This document shows, in pieces, positions 1-8,101 of a stretch of DNA of 64,000 bases. The notes under the pieces were generated by a model. It did no database searches, was not told the DNA's origin, and was given only the letters and a program-made list of their open reading frames with translations. The stretch is from JACOZM01 sp035289385. GTDB taxonomy: Archaea; Nanobdellota; Nanobdellia; Woesearchaeales; GW2011-AR9. Where the stretch lies: assembly GCA_035289385.1 (NCBI GenBank), contig DATDXI010000012.1, positions 1 to 64,000 of the forward strand, read 5' to 3'. Position 1 is the first letter of the stretch. Every line of letters starts with the position of its first letter. The translations under genes and the position numbers were made by a program.

Positions 1-1
1 A

Positions 2-736
2 TTTAGATGCTACACCGCTTTAGTTGCCAGATTTCTATTTACCATCCAAAAAACAATCACAACGTACGGAACATCAATGCTGCCGTATGCCAAGCAGGCT
101 GGTGTTCCAATGTCAAGAATGGAAGTCCTCCCGACAGGAATTCATCTGGAACGTTTTCAAAATATCAAGAAAGAAAATATAGATGCAATAAAAAAAGAGC
201 TGGCTATCGCCAATGAAAAAGTTATCCTCTTTGTCGGGATGCTTACCGAAAGAAAAGGTGTTGATATTGTCATAAAGGTTTCACAGCAGCTGCTGGAAGA
301 AGGATATGCTATCAAGACATTGATCGTTGGAGATGCTCATGGCAACAACCCCTATCCCAACATGGTAAAGAAAGAATGGAAAGATAAAATTATTTTCACC
401 GGTGGACGAAAAGATATCCCCGAATTGATGCATCTTGCCGATGTTCTTCTTCTCCCTAGTGAGGGAGAAGGCCTTCCAGGAGTGGTGATGGAAGCCATGG
501 CAGCGGGATTGCCGGTTGTTGCGACGAACGAAGGATGTACACCTGATCTGATAGAAGACGGGAAGGAAGGGTTTTTGGTGAAAGAGAAAAAAGAGTATCT
601 CCATAAGGTAAAAGAGATATTGGATCACCCGGAATTATCCCGCCTATGCAAAACACAGGCGAAGAAAAAGATAGCTCAATTCAGTTGGAAGAGTGTTGCA
701 CAAAAATATCGGCAACTGTATGAATCTATTTCCTAA
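2..736 (+). CDS. Glycosyltransferase family 4 (GT-B), 5' end cut by window
   Basis: The frame is open from base 2 without a stop, so the window holds only the C-terminal part of a longer gene; the ATG at 77 is internal. The visible part is the nucleotide-sugar-binding half of a retaining GT-B enzyme: the strand VILFVGMLTERKG, the loop LPSEGEGLPGVVMEAMAAG with the two glutamates of the E-x7-E signature, and the terminal helices that fold back over the domain. Such enzymes move a sugar from a nucleotide donor to a lipid-linked or glycan acceptor on the cytoplasmic membrane face. The donor cannot be read from sequence. It fits the glycan genes that follow. Confidence 0.85.
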   Translation, partial: FRCYTALVARFLFTIQKTITTYGTSMLPYAKQAGVPMSRMEVLPTGIHLERFQNIKKENIDAIKKELAIANEKVILFVGMLTERKGVDIVIKVSQQLLEEGYAIKTLIVGDAHGNNPYPNMVKKEWKDKIIFTGGRKDIPELMHLADVLLLPSEGEGLPGVVMEAMAAGLPVVATNEGCTPDLIEDGKEGFLVKEKKEYLHKVKEILDHPELSRLCKTQAKKKIAQFSWKSVAQKYRQLYESIS

Positions 737-757
737 AAAATATAAAGGGGAGCCTTA

Positions 758-1018
758 TTGAAGCTGAATATGGTAACTGGAGCAACGATGAAAATATCAG
801 CAAGTGAAGACCAGCAACTAACCCTCAAGATCTCCAAACAAACCCATCATTCCCTCCATCAGCGGGCGAAAGAGAAAGGTTTTCTCAGTGCAGAAGCGTA
901 CATCGAAAACATCTTAGAGCAAGTAGCCCAGAAGATAACAGAAGAGTCTTCACAGCCGACGAAAGAAGATGAAGAACGCGTCAAACAGCGCCTTGCTGAA
1001 TTAGGGTATTTAGATTAA
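758..1018 (+). CDS. Small ribbon-helix-helix-like protein
   Basis: This 86-residue protein starts with TTG at 758, with AAGGGGAG a few bases upstream; ATG codons at 770 and 788 are alternatives. Residues about 18-52 read as a short strand followed by two helices (LTLKISKQTHHSLHQRAKEK, then SAEAYIENILEQ), the layout of a MetJ/Arc or CopG fold. The charged tail ends in ERVKQRLAELGYLD. From memory, similar KxRLxxLGY tails close many alkaline-phosphatase-superfamily sulfatases, and a gene of that superfamily follows. It may be a DNA-binding regulator or a small partner of that enzyme. I infer the fold from the pattern only. Confidence 0.55.
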   Translation: MKLNMVTGATMKISASEDQQLTLKISKQTHHSLHQRAKEKGFLSAEAYIENILEQVAQKITEESSQPTKEDEERVKQRLAELGYLD

Positions 1019-1077
1019 ACATCCTAGACTATCATTCTTGTCGTTGAGTTATCATCCTAGATTGACAATTCCACAAC

Positions 1078-1086
1078 ATATTTAAA
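1078..1086 (+). promoter_or_regulatory. TATA-box-like element
   Basis: ATATTTAAA lies about 33 bases before the start codon at 1115. It would give a transcript with a very short leader for the phosphodiesterase and the genes packed behind it. Confidence 0.5.
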
Positions 1087-1114
1087 GGAAGTTTCAGGCT
1101 ATTTATCTCTAAAA

Positions 1115-2521
1115 ATGAGTAAGGTATTTGTCTTTGGAATTGATGGGGCTAGCCCGGAACTTGTCTTTGATGCCTGGCTGGAAGATTTGCCTAATATCCG
1201 AAAGCTTATCTCTTCCGGCATCCACGGCAAGCTGAACAGCACCATACCCCCTATTACGATCATCGCCTGGAACTCTATGTTTTCAGGAAAAGACCCCAGC
1301 CAGATCGGCTTATTCGGCTACACCTTCCTGGACCAAGAGGGAAAAACACAAATAGTGAACTCCACTCATGTCAAGACGCCATTGCTCTGGGAGGTTATAG
1401 GATCGGCAGGAAAGAAAACAGTCTCGTTGTTCGTTCCCCTTACGTACCCCGTCAAGCCCATCAACGGCTGCATGGTCAGCGACTTTCTGACACCCGGCAT
1501 CAACAGCAATTGCACTTACCCCTCGTCATTGAAAGAAAAGATAAAAAAGTTAGGCAACAGCGACATCTTTTTTGATGTTGCGGTAGGACTGGCAGGACAT
1601 AAAGGGCTGGAGCTTGGTGTTCTTGCCGACCGGACGATAGAGATGACAGACATGCAGCTGGCCTTATCAAAAGACCTTCTTATCAATCAGCCTTGGGACC
1701 TATTCATAACCGTCATGATCGGATCAGATCGCCTGCAGCATATGGCTTGGAACCATTTTGATGAGCATCACCGAAAGTTTGTTCCAAATTCCGTATTCAA
1801 AGACGTCCTCAGAGATTATTACATTCACCTTGACAAAAAGCTGGGTGAGATGATCAGCCTTCTTGATCAAGATACCGTTATCATCGTCGCTTCCGACCAT
1901 GGCATGGTCAGGCAGGAAGGAAAAATTAACATCAACGATTGGCTTATGGAGAACGGCTATCTTTTCCTTAAGCCTGAATTTCAGGAGAAAATAAAGCAGA
2001 ATTCTCTTCAAGGAAAGAAAACAAAATTTGACGCTTCAGGCATCGACTGGGAAAAGACGATAGCATATGGGTCTGGAGCCTATCATGCACGGGTCTATAT
2101 CAACAAGAAAAAAGTAGGGAAGGAGTACCAAAAAGTCCGTGACCGATTATCCCGACAGATAAAACATATCAGAAGTGATACCGGCAAAGAGCTGAAGACC
2201 ATCGTCTACACCGCAGAAGAAGTCTATGCTCTACCGGACGTTCCGGAATGCCCCGACATCACGGTCTATTTTGATGAATTGCGCTGGGCGTCAAATCCCG
2301 ATTTTGGGAATAAGGGCTTGCATTCCTGGGATACTGCTCTGGGAGCTGATTCTGCCGGGCATTCACAGCAAGGCTGCTTTATCATCAGTGGAAAAGATAT
2401 CCACCATCACCCCCAACAGCAGGTTGCAAATATCGCGCAGATCGCCCCCACGATCTTAACTCTGCTGGGAGTAAAAATACCGCCAGACATTCTCGTGAAG
2501 CCGATAAACTTAAGGAGCTAA
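1115..2521 (+). CDS. Alkaline-phosphatase-superfamily type I phosphodiesterase/pyrophosphatase
   Basis: This 468-residue protein has the metal-site pattern of the type I phosphodiesterase/nucleotide pyrophosphatase family: FGIDGA (Asp10), PPITIIAWNSMFSGKDP with Thr48 in the nucleophile position, GSDRLQHM (Asp205, His209), ASDHGM (Asp261, His262) and SAGHSQQG (His416). Family members use two metal ions, usually zinc, to hydrolyse phosphodiester or pyrophosphate bonds. There is no signal peptide or membrane segment, so it should act in the cytoplasm, possibly on a nucleotide or a sugar phosphate. The next gene begins 9 bases downstream, which suggests one operon with the HD/nucleotidyltransferase genes. 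The substrate is unknown. Confidence 0.85.
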   Translation: MSKVFVFGIDGASPELVFDAWLEDLPNIRKLISSGIHGKLNSTIPPITIIAWNSMFSGKDPSQIGLFGYTFLDQEGKTQIVNSTHVKTPLLWEVIGSAGKKTVSLFVPLTYPVKPINGCMVSDFLTPGINSNCTYPSSLKEKIKKLGNSDIFFDVAVGLAGHKGLELGVLADRTIEMTDMQLALSKDLLINQPWDLFITVMIGSDRLQHMAWNHFDEHHRKFVPNSVFKDVLRDYYIHLDKKLGEMISLLDQDTVIIVASDHGMVRQEGKININDWLMENGYLFLKPEFQEKIKQNSLQGKKTKFDASGIDWEKTIAYGSGAYHARVYINKKKVGKEYQKVRDRLSRQIKHIRSDTGKELKTIVYTAEEVYALPDVPECPDITVYFDELRWASNPDFGNKGLHSWDTALGADSAGHSQQGCFIISGKDIHHHPQQQVANIAQIAPTILTLLGVKIPPDILVKPINLRS

Positions 2522-2530
2522 AGAGATCTC

Positions 2531-4411
2531 ATGACAAATACTACCCTTCAAGAGATTGAAGAGACGTACCAAAGCATAAAAGCATCATTCCAGAAAAAAG
2601 ATCCTGAGCAAGCAGCGAAGCAATTGGCAGAACAGCTGAAGCCTTATGAGCAAACGTTTAAAGACCTGTTTCATTTCCTGATCAAAGCATTTTCAAATCA
2701 GCAAAGGCGTGACAAGGTAACACCGCTCGTATCTCACTCGATTATCATAACTGTGCTTCTTCACCGCTTAGGCGAACGGGATATCAAGACGCTTCTTACT
2801 GCTGCATTGCATGACGTGCTGGAAGATACGCCCACTACCCCGGAAACACTGCTCCAAGAGCCTTTCTGGAAAAAACATTCTGAACAGCATCCAGAACTTC
2901 AGCAAGTGATTCTCCCTAATTTGCTCCAATTGAAAGAAGATGTTTCTCTCTCTCGTGAACCAGACGGCGAGACGCTTCCTCCAAGATACAAAGAGCATAT
3001 CTCTCGTCTTATAGGAGCGCCAGCAGCAGTGATCAGCACGGAAATCCTTGATCGGTTCTGTGACCTGATGGATCTGGAATATATCCTTAATCTGCCTGCA
3101 CCGCAACGATCATTTAGGCTATCATGCAAATTGATCAAAGTGAAAAGTTTTGTAGATAATATCACGAGAAACCGAGATGATTACAATCGGCAAGGTTTAG
3201 CTATCTTCAGAGAGAAAGTGAAAACTATTGAACAGGCCTACCATCTCACCGGAAAAAGTGTCACCATCACCCCTTTTGCCACCTCCCCAGAATATTGCCC
3301 GGAAGCGACGCTTATCGATACGACAGAAGGCATCCAATGTAAAGTCTATGCTACCAGCCACCCACCTGGAAAGATCATCGTCAAGCCAAAATATATCCCT
3401 ACGGACCTCATCAATTTTAAAGGGCTTAAAAGACGCTATATCTTAGAGAAAAGCATGTTTAGGTTTAACCTTTTTAACAGCAAAGATATTGTTAAATATA
3501 ACCTCACAGAGCTCAAGAAAGGATTTCCGCACTTTTTCTATGATGATCCCGCGCACCAGAACTGGTTCTTAGTCGTTCCAAAAGAAAACATCAAGCAGTA
3601 TCATGACCCAAAAGAAGGCTTGCGGCAATTGATGAGCGTCCCGGAAGAGGACTGCGATCCCTATCTTAAAGCCACACAAGGTATTGTCAGCCTTATCCTC
3701 CAAAGTGGAATATCACTTTGTGACATGGGAATCAGCCATTCCACGCTGCTCAGCAATTATACTCCTGGAAAATCAGACATTGATATCCTTATTTTTGGAA
3801 AAGAACAAGGCTGGAAAGCCCTCCACTATCTGGAAACAGCACAGCATCCCCGGTTAAGGTGGAAGTCACCGGAAGATTGGGCAAGATATTATCAAGATAG
3901 GGTCGTCTCTAAATTGTTCAGCCAGCAGGAATACGTCTTTCATCAGGCCAGAAAGCGAGATGATGGGTTTTTTGATGGGAACGTATTTTCTATATTTGTC
4001 ATCGAAAAAGAAGGAGAGATATGGTATGAATGGAATGATCAGCATGAGCCACTAGGCACCGTTAAAATAAGGGGGATCATCACCGACGACAGCCATTCAC
4101 ATCTCCGCCCGGGATTTTATGAACTGACACAGAGCATAATCTTTGACGGAAATCCAGAGATTATCCAAAAACAATTACCAGTGAGCAGAATAGTAACATG
4201 GTCCAGGCCCTTCGCACTTCAGGCGAAGAAAAACGAAAAGATAGAAGCCTGTGGCTTATTGGAAAAAATAACAAAAAAGGATGGCCATTCCTATTACCAG
4301 ATTGTCCTGGGCTATATGGATACGTATACTTCCGACCGAGGAGAAAAAGAATACCTAAAGACGATCCGAAAACCAGCAACGACACAGGAGGAAGAGCATG
4401 CATTTCTATGA
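2531..4411 (+). CDS. SpoT-like HD domain fused to COG1665-type nucleotidyltransferase
   Basis: This 626-residue protein has two parts. Residues about 30-240 resemble the RelA/SpoT hydrolase HD domain: VSHSIIITVLLHRLG, then LLTAALHDVLEDTPTT with the HDxxED core. Residues about 255-620 resemble the archaeal predicted nucleotidyltransferase family COG1665: an N-terminal KIIVKPKYIPTD segment, GISHSTLLSNYTPGKSDID with the SDxD metal-binding acids, and a C-terminal region with GTVKIRGIITD and VSRIVTWSRPF. No RelA synthetase domain is seen. The start follows AGGAG about 13 bases upstream. The join suggests that one protein makes and breaks a nucleotide or a nucleotidylated product. No function has been shown, and both domain calls come from motifs alone. 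Confidence 0.7.
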   Translation: MTNTTLQEIEETYQSIKASFQKKDPEQAAKQLAEQLKPYEQTFKDLFHFLIKAFSNQQRRDKVTPLVSHSIIITVLLHRLGERDIKTLLTAALHDVLEDTPTTPETLLQEPFWKKHSEQHPELQQVILPNLLQLKEDVSLSREPDGETLPPRYKEHISRLIGAPAAVISTEILDRFCDLMDLEYILNLPAPQRSFRLSCKLIKVKSFVDNITRNRDDYNRQGLAIFREKVKTIEQAYHLTGKSVTITPFATSPEYCPEATLIDTTEGIQCKVYATSHPPGKIIVKPKYIPTDLINFKGLKRRYILEKSMFRFNLFNSKDIVKYNLTELKKGFPHFFYDDPAHQNWFLVVPKENIKQYHDPKEGLRQLMSVPEEDCDPYLKATQGIVSLILQSGISLCDMGISHSTLLSNYTPGKSDIDILIFGKEQGWKALHYLETAQHPRLRWKSPEDWARYYQDRVVSKLFSQQEYVFHQARKRDDGFFDGNVFSIFVIEKEGEIWYEWNDQHEPLGTVKIRGIITDDSHSHLRPGFYELTQSIIFDGNPEIIQKQLPVSRIVTWSRPFALQAKKNEKIEACGLLEKITKKDGHSYYQIVLGYMDTYTSDRGEKEYLKTIRKPATTQEEEHAFL

Positions 4412-5627
4412 ATCATCGATCATCACCACAAAAGATGGATTGTTCTGCCAGGTCTATGGAAACGATCACCCGCTTACCAGCATCTTAGTAAAGCCGAAAT
4501 ATATCCCCACTATGGAGGTCGAAAGCAACGCCCTTCCCTACAGATTTATTTCTGGAAGAAAGATGAACCGCCTGAACTTATGGAGCGATAAAGACGGCCT
4601 GAGAGAATATTTTGAAAAATTTAGGAAAGCATACCCTAGCTATATCCTAAACAGCCCCTACCATAAAGGACATGAAGGAAACAGGCTGTTCTTCTCTATT
4701 CCTATTGAGCAGATCGAAAGGATCTATTTCCCACGGAGAGGATTTCAGGAGCTGATGAGCATGCCCAAGGATGCTCTGGACCGCTACCTGAAAAAAGTGT
4801 ATGACTTCTCAGAGATGATATTGAAAAGCGGGCTAAGTAAGAAAGATATAGGTATCACGTATTCAACCCTCATGGGGCATTATGATGCAGAAATATCCGA
4901 TATGAATTTTGTCATCTACGGCAAAGAGAATTTTTGGAAGCTGATGCAGTACCTGGAGAATTGCAGGAACAGCAGGCTGCGCTGGAAAAGCGATGAGGAA
5001 TGGCTGGAGTTCAGGAAACGGAGAAACAGGATGCAGATTTTTTCTGAAGAAGAATTTCTCCATTCCATGAGCAGAAAAAGATCAGAAGGATTCTTTGATG
5101 ACACGTTATTTGTCATCTTCGCTGCGGAGAAAGAGGAAGAAACGTGGTTCAAATGGGGCCAGGAAAGATATACCTCATTAGGTCTCGCCAAGATCCGGGG
5201 AAAAGTAAAATCAAACCACAGCTCTGTCGTCCGGCCAGGCTGCTATGAGCTAAGCGATGCCATAGTTCTAGAAACCGTTAGACAAAGCGATTCCGCAGCT
5301 CTGGAAACTTTTGGACAGGATGTTGGACAAAAGAGAGGATCGATGATCTTGGAAGGCCTCCCTATCACCCAAGTTGTTTTTTATTCCCGGGACTATTGCA
5401 TGCTTGCTTATCCCGATGAAACGATAGAAGCGTGCGGTATCTTGGAAGAGGTAGAGCAAATATCAGGAAGCGCATCCGCAAAAAAACAATATCGGTTAGT
5501 CATAGGCTATTTTGATGCCTATATCGATGGAAGAAGAGAAAGAGAATACATCAAAGTTGTGAAGGATGACCTCAAAAAAAACAAGCAAAAAAAAGTATCA
5601 CAGAAGGAGAATGATGATAAGTGGTAA
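4398..5627 (+). CDS. COG1665-like nucleotidyltransferase paralogue with altered active site
   Basis: This 409-residue protein aligns by eye with the C-terminal half of the preceding protein along its length: SILVKPKYIPT, a region ending RGFQELMSMPKD, GITYSTLMGHYDAEISDMN, LRWKSDEEW, FFDDTLFVIF, LAKIRGKV and the IEACGILEEV end. The metal motif is SDMN here instead of SDID, so the second acid is an asparagine. That predicts weak or no nucleotidyl transfer, perhaps a regulatory or scaffold role. It overlaps the upstream gene by 14 bases with GAGGAAGAG before its ATG, so translation is probably coupled. The lysine-rich tail runs into a 15-bp tandem repeat that contains the stop codon. Confidence 0.7.
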   Translation: MHFYESSIITTKDGLFCQVYGNDHPLTSILVKPKYIPTMEVESNALPYRFISGRKMNRLNLWSDKDGLREYFEKFRKAYPSYILNSPYHKGHEGNRLFFSIPIEQIERIYFPRRGFQELMSMPKDALDRYLKKVYDFSEMILKSGLSKKDIGITYSTLMGHYDAEISDMNFVIYGKENFWKLMQYLENCRNSRLRWKSDEEWLEFRKRRNRMQIFSEEEFLHSMSRKRSEGFFDDTLFVIFAAEKEEETWFKWGQERYTSLGLAKIRGKVKSNHSSVVRPGCYELSDAIVLETVRQSDSAALETFGQDVGQKRGSMILEGLPITQVVFYSRDYCMLAYPDETIEACGILEEVEQISGSASAKKQYRLVIGYFDAYIDGRREREYIKVVKDDLKKNKQKKVSQKENDDKW

Positions 5628-5648
5628 ATTTATAAGTGGTAAATTTAC
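5619..5648. repeat. Two copies of a 15-bp tandem repeat
   Basis: AAGTGGTAAATTTAT is followed directly by AAGTGGTAAATTTAC. The first copy holds the TAA stop of the upstream gene, and the pair fills the gap to the HIT-like gene. Confidence 0.85.
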
Positions 5649-5665
5649 AGGTGATAGAGGATAAG

Positions 5666-6322
5666 ATGGAACGACCACGGAAAGAAAGAAATACCGCAGA
5701 GATCAAGAAGATAGTTCAGGAAAAGGGGACAAGAGACCCTTCATGTAACCTTTGTCAGGAGATAGGCATCAACATAGGAGAAGTGACTCCTTATGGAGCC
5801 GTCATCATCGCCAGGATAGGCACGATAGAGAACGGCTGGTTTGCCACCTTATCCCCAAAGACAGGAGGAGATCCCCTCAGAGATTGCACCATCCAGATTA
5901 TGCCTTTTACCCATATCACTCAATTTTCTCAGCTTGCCGAGAATCCTCAACTAGCAGGGAATTATGGGATCTTATTGTCTAAAGTTAGCAGAGCTCTATT
6001 TCAGGTCATGGCTGAAGAAGAGCAGGACTTCAAAGCAGACTCTCTTTCCAGGGAAGCTTCTGTATCTCTTGCGACGTACGGCAAAACGACGACGTGGAAG
6101 GAAAAAAAAGAGCATCTTCATATTAAGATCTTTCCTTTCCGGGGGAAGCACGGCCAGCCTGCTACGGTTGACAGCTCTTTTGAAAGAAAGCGTATCTACC
6201 AGGATCAAGAAGGTGAATTTGTCAAGATGGACCCTATCAAAAAAGCGATGCTCTCTTCAGAGAGAAAGAGGGATCTTGCTGAAAGGATGATCTCTATCCT
6301 TAAGATCATCGAAAAGTCATAG
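5666..6322 (+). CDS. HIT-like (histidine-triad superfamily) protein
   Basis: I place the start at ATG 5666 because AGAGG lies seven bases before it; a GTG at 5636 would add ten residues and lies inside a repeat. The protein of 218 residues has a CNLC pair near the N-terminus that could bind zinc, a segment MPFTHITQFSQL, and EHLHIKIFPFRG, which matches the HIT active-site strand HxHxH except that the third histidine is lysine. HIT and GalT-like enzymes transfer or hydrolyse nucleotide phosphates through the middle histidine. It ends the operon of HD and nucleotidyltransferase genes, consistent with nucleotide metabolism. The substrate is unknown and the family call is moderate. Confidence 0.55.
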   Translation: MERPRKERNTAEIKKIVQEKGTRDPSCNLCQEIGINIGEVTPYGAVIIARIGTIENGWFATLSPKTGGDPLRDCTIQIMPFTHITQFSQLAENPQLAGNYGILLSKVSRALFQVMAEEEQDFKADSLSREASVSLATYGKTTTWKEKKEHLHIKIFPFRGKHGQPATVDSSFERKRIYQDQEGEFVKMDPIKKAMLSSERKRDLAERMISILKIIEKS

Positions 6323-6327
6323 AGATC

Positions 6328-6362
6328 TCCTCAAAAGAAAAAGATTCCTCAAAAGAAAAAGA
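6328..6362. repeat. Two copies of an 18-bp tandem repeat between convergent genes
   Basis: TCCTCAAAAGAAAAAGA occurs twice, 18 bases apart, and fills the gap between the stop of the HIT-like gene and the stop of the convergent phosphodiesterase gene. Confidence 0.8.
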
Positions 6363-7919
6363 CTACACATCAAGCGCTGCCATAAATTCTTTTGATTCCA
6401 TCTTTTCCTCTCTGTTTCTCCGTATCGTGGACACAAGAGGCTTCGGCTTGAATCCTGAAGCAAAGAGAGGGATAATGTTTCCAGAAGATTGGGCATGTCC
6501 TTGGTTGTCCGAAATCCCATAGAGATTCAAGATAGTTGGAGCAATATCGATGATCGAGCCGCTGACAGCTTTCTTCTCAATCCCCGGACCCTTAGCGATG
6601 AACAAGGAATTGAAATTATGAAACATCACTTCTCCTTTCAGAAAAACGTGCGGGCCTAAAGAGATGTCCACGTCATAAGCATCTCCCGTATCCACAACAA
6701 GATCACCATATAAGGAAATGTTCTTTAGCGCTTCAGAAGAAGATATTGCTTGAGAAGATAGTGCTTGAGGAGATGAGCAGGAGTAAAAGTCTGCGGCGGC
6801 AACGACATCAAACCCCAGCTCTTTTTTAATTTGTTCTTTTAGATTTTTGATGATCTTTTCTTTCTCTTCAGGATCATCCTCAAAAATAGTGATGATGGGG
6901 ATATTCTTGATGAGACACGCTGCTTTTGTGGAAGAAGTATCTATCTGCTCCCTAATTCCTACATCTTTCCCTAACTGTTTTCTGAAGCGCCGGTGAAAAT
7001 ATTTCCCTATCTGGAGAAGATGGCGATTGCTTTTCGCTATCTTCGTAAGGTGAAACAGAAGAAAATGTTTTGGGTCAGCTTTCACAGACGTTAAGGGAGA
7101 ATGCTGCCACTTCAATGTCAGGTAGCCTTGCTGCTGCAGCCAGGTATTGATGAAAAAAGTCCCTTCTAACTGCCCCGCGCCATGATCGCTGAAGATAAAA
7201 AAATAATCCTCAGCATAAAGATTATCCATCATCCAGCCCAGGAGATCATCAACTTGCTGTAATAATTCTAATGATCCCTTCGCCTGCTCAGAATTGCGCC
7301 CGTACTTTAAGTCGATAAAGGCTTTATGCTGCATCCAGTCTAAGACCGTTAATTGAAAAAACATCAAGTCATGCTGTCTGGCTTCCATCACCTCTTTGAT
7401 GATTGCTCCATTCTTATCGACTATTTCCTTGAAACCATCGATGGATTCCAAAAAATTCCTGCTTTTCATCTTATAATTGATATACTGCTGGATGCTAGGA
7501 AATTGTTGAGTCAGATCCTGAGGCTTGACCATCTCTGATTTAGGCTTGGAAGAAAAATACGAGTCAAGAAAATCACCATCTATTGTTCTGGAAGAGGAGA
7601 AAGGGACATCCATCAAAAAGACTTTTCCTCCAGCCTTCCAGATCTTCTCATAGAAATGCTCATAAGTTATTTTTTCAGGATCAAGCAGCCGGGGATGAAG
7701 ATTGTTGTCAAAGTAAAAAGAATTGACAAAGCCATGCTCACCGACAGGCTTTCCCGTAAGGATGCTGACCCATGCCGGTCCGGACAATGGTGGGAAGACA
7801 CTTTTTAACGTGCCCTGAGCAGACTTTTCCAGCAAGCGCATCATGTTTGGCATCCATTTCTTGCAGTAGCTGATAAGCTCAAAATTCATGCCGTCCAAGC
7901 CAAGAATAACAAGAACCAT
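6363..7919 (-). CDS. Alkaline-phosphatase-superfamily phosphodiesterase, second copy
   Basis: This 518-residue protein is of the same superfamily as the enzyme at 1115-2521 but is divergent. It has ILGLDGM (Asp9), PPLSGPAWVSILTGKP with Ser46 in the nucleophile position, VLDWMQHKAF and FIFSDHGAG for the metal site, and a final SIIDIAPTILNLYGI. There is no signal peptide or membrane span, so it is probably cytoplasmic. Family members cut phosphodiesters or pyrophosphates; this substrate is unknown. It converges on the HD/nucleotidyltransferase operon with only 40 bases between stops. A TATA element 26 bases before the ATG supports the start and a leaderless message. Confidence 0.85.
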   Translation of the reverse strand: MVLVILGLDGMNFELISYCKKWMPNMMRLLEKSAQGTLKSVFPPLSGPAWVSILTGKPVGEHGFVNSFYFDNNLHPRLLDPEKITYEHFYEKIWKAGGKVFLMDVPFSSSRTIDGDFLDSYFSSKPKSEMVKPQDLTQQFPSIQQYINYKMKSRNFLESIDGFKEIVDKNGAIIKEVMEARQHDLMFFQLTVLDWMQHKAFIDLKYGRNSEQAKGSLELLQQVDDLLGWMMDNLYAEDYFFIFSDHGAGQLEGTFFINTWLQQQGYLTLKWQHSPLTSVKADPKHFLLFHLTKIAKSNRHLLQIGKYFHRRFRKQLGKDVGIREQIDTSSTKAACLIKNIPIITIFEDDPEEKEKIIKNLKEQIKKELGFDVVAAADFYSCSSPQALSSQAISSSEALKNISLYGDLVVDTGDAYDVDISLGPHVFLKGEVMFHNFNSLFIAKGPGIEKKAVSGSIIDIAPTILNLYGISDNQGHAQSSGNIIPLFASGFKPKPLVSTIRRNREEKMESKEFMAALDV

Positions 7920-7940
7920 AGTTTTTTGTTAAATAGCCAT

Positions 7941-7950
7941 TATAAATATT
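7941..7950 (-). promoter_or_regulatory. TATA box for the 6363-7919 gene
   Basis: On the minus strand AATATTTATA is centred about 26 bases before ATG 7919, the spacing expected for leaderless archaeal transcription. Confidence 0.6.
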
Positions 7951-8101
7951 TTATGTAAATGAAGAGATGTATCTTATCTACGGAAGATTAATCTGATTAA
8001 AGTGGTGAAAAAGAGTAAATGATCTTATCTCCTAACAAGGAATAGAAATATTTAAAATACATACCTATTGTTAAGGAAAAAAGAAGAAAACAAGAGAAAA
8101 A

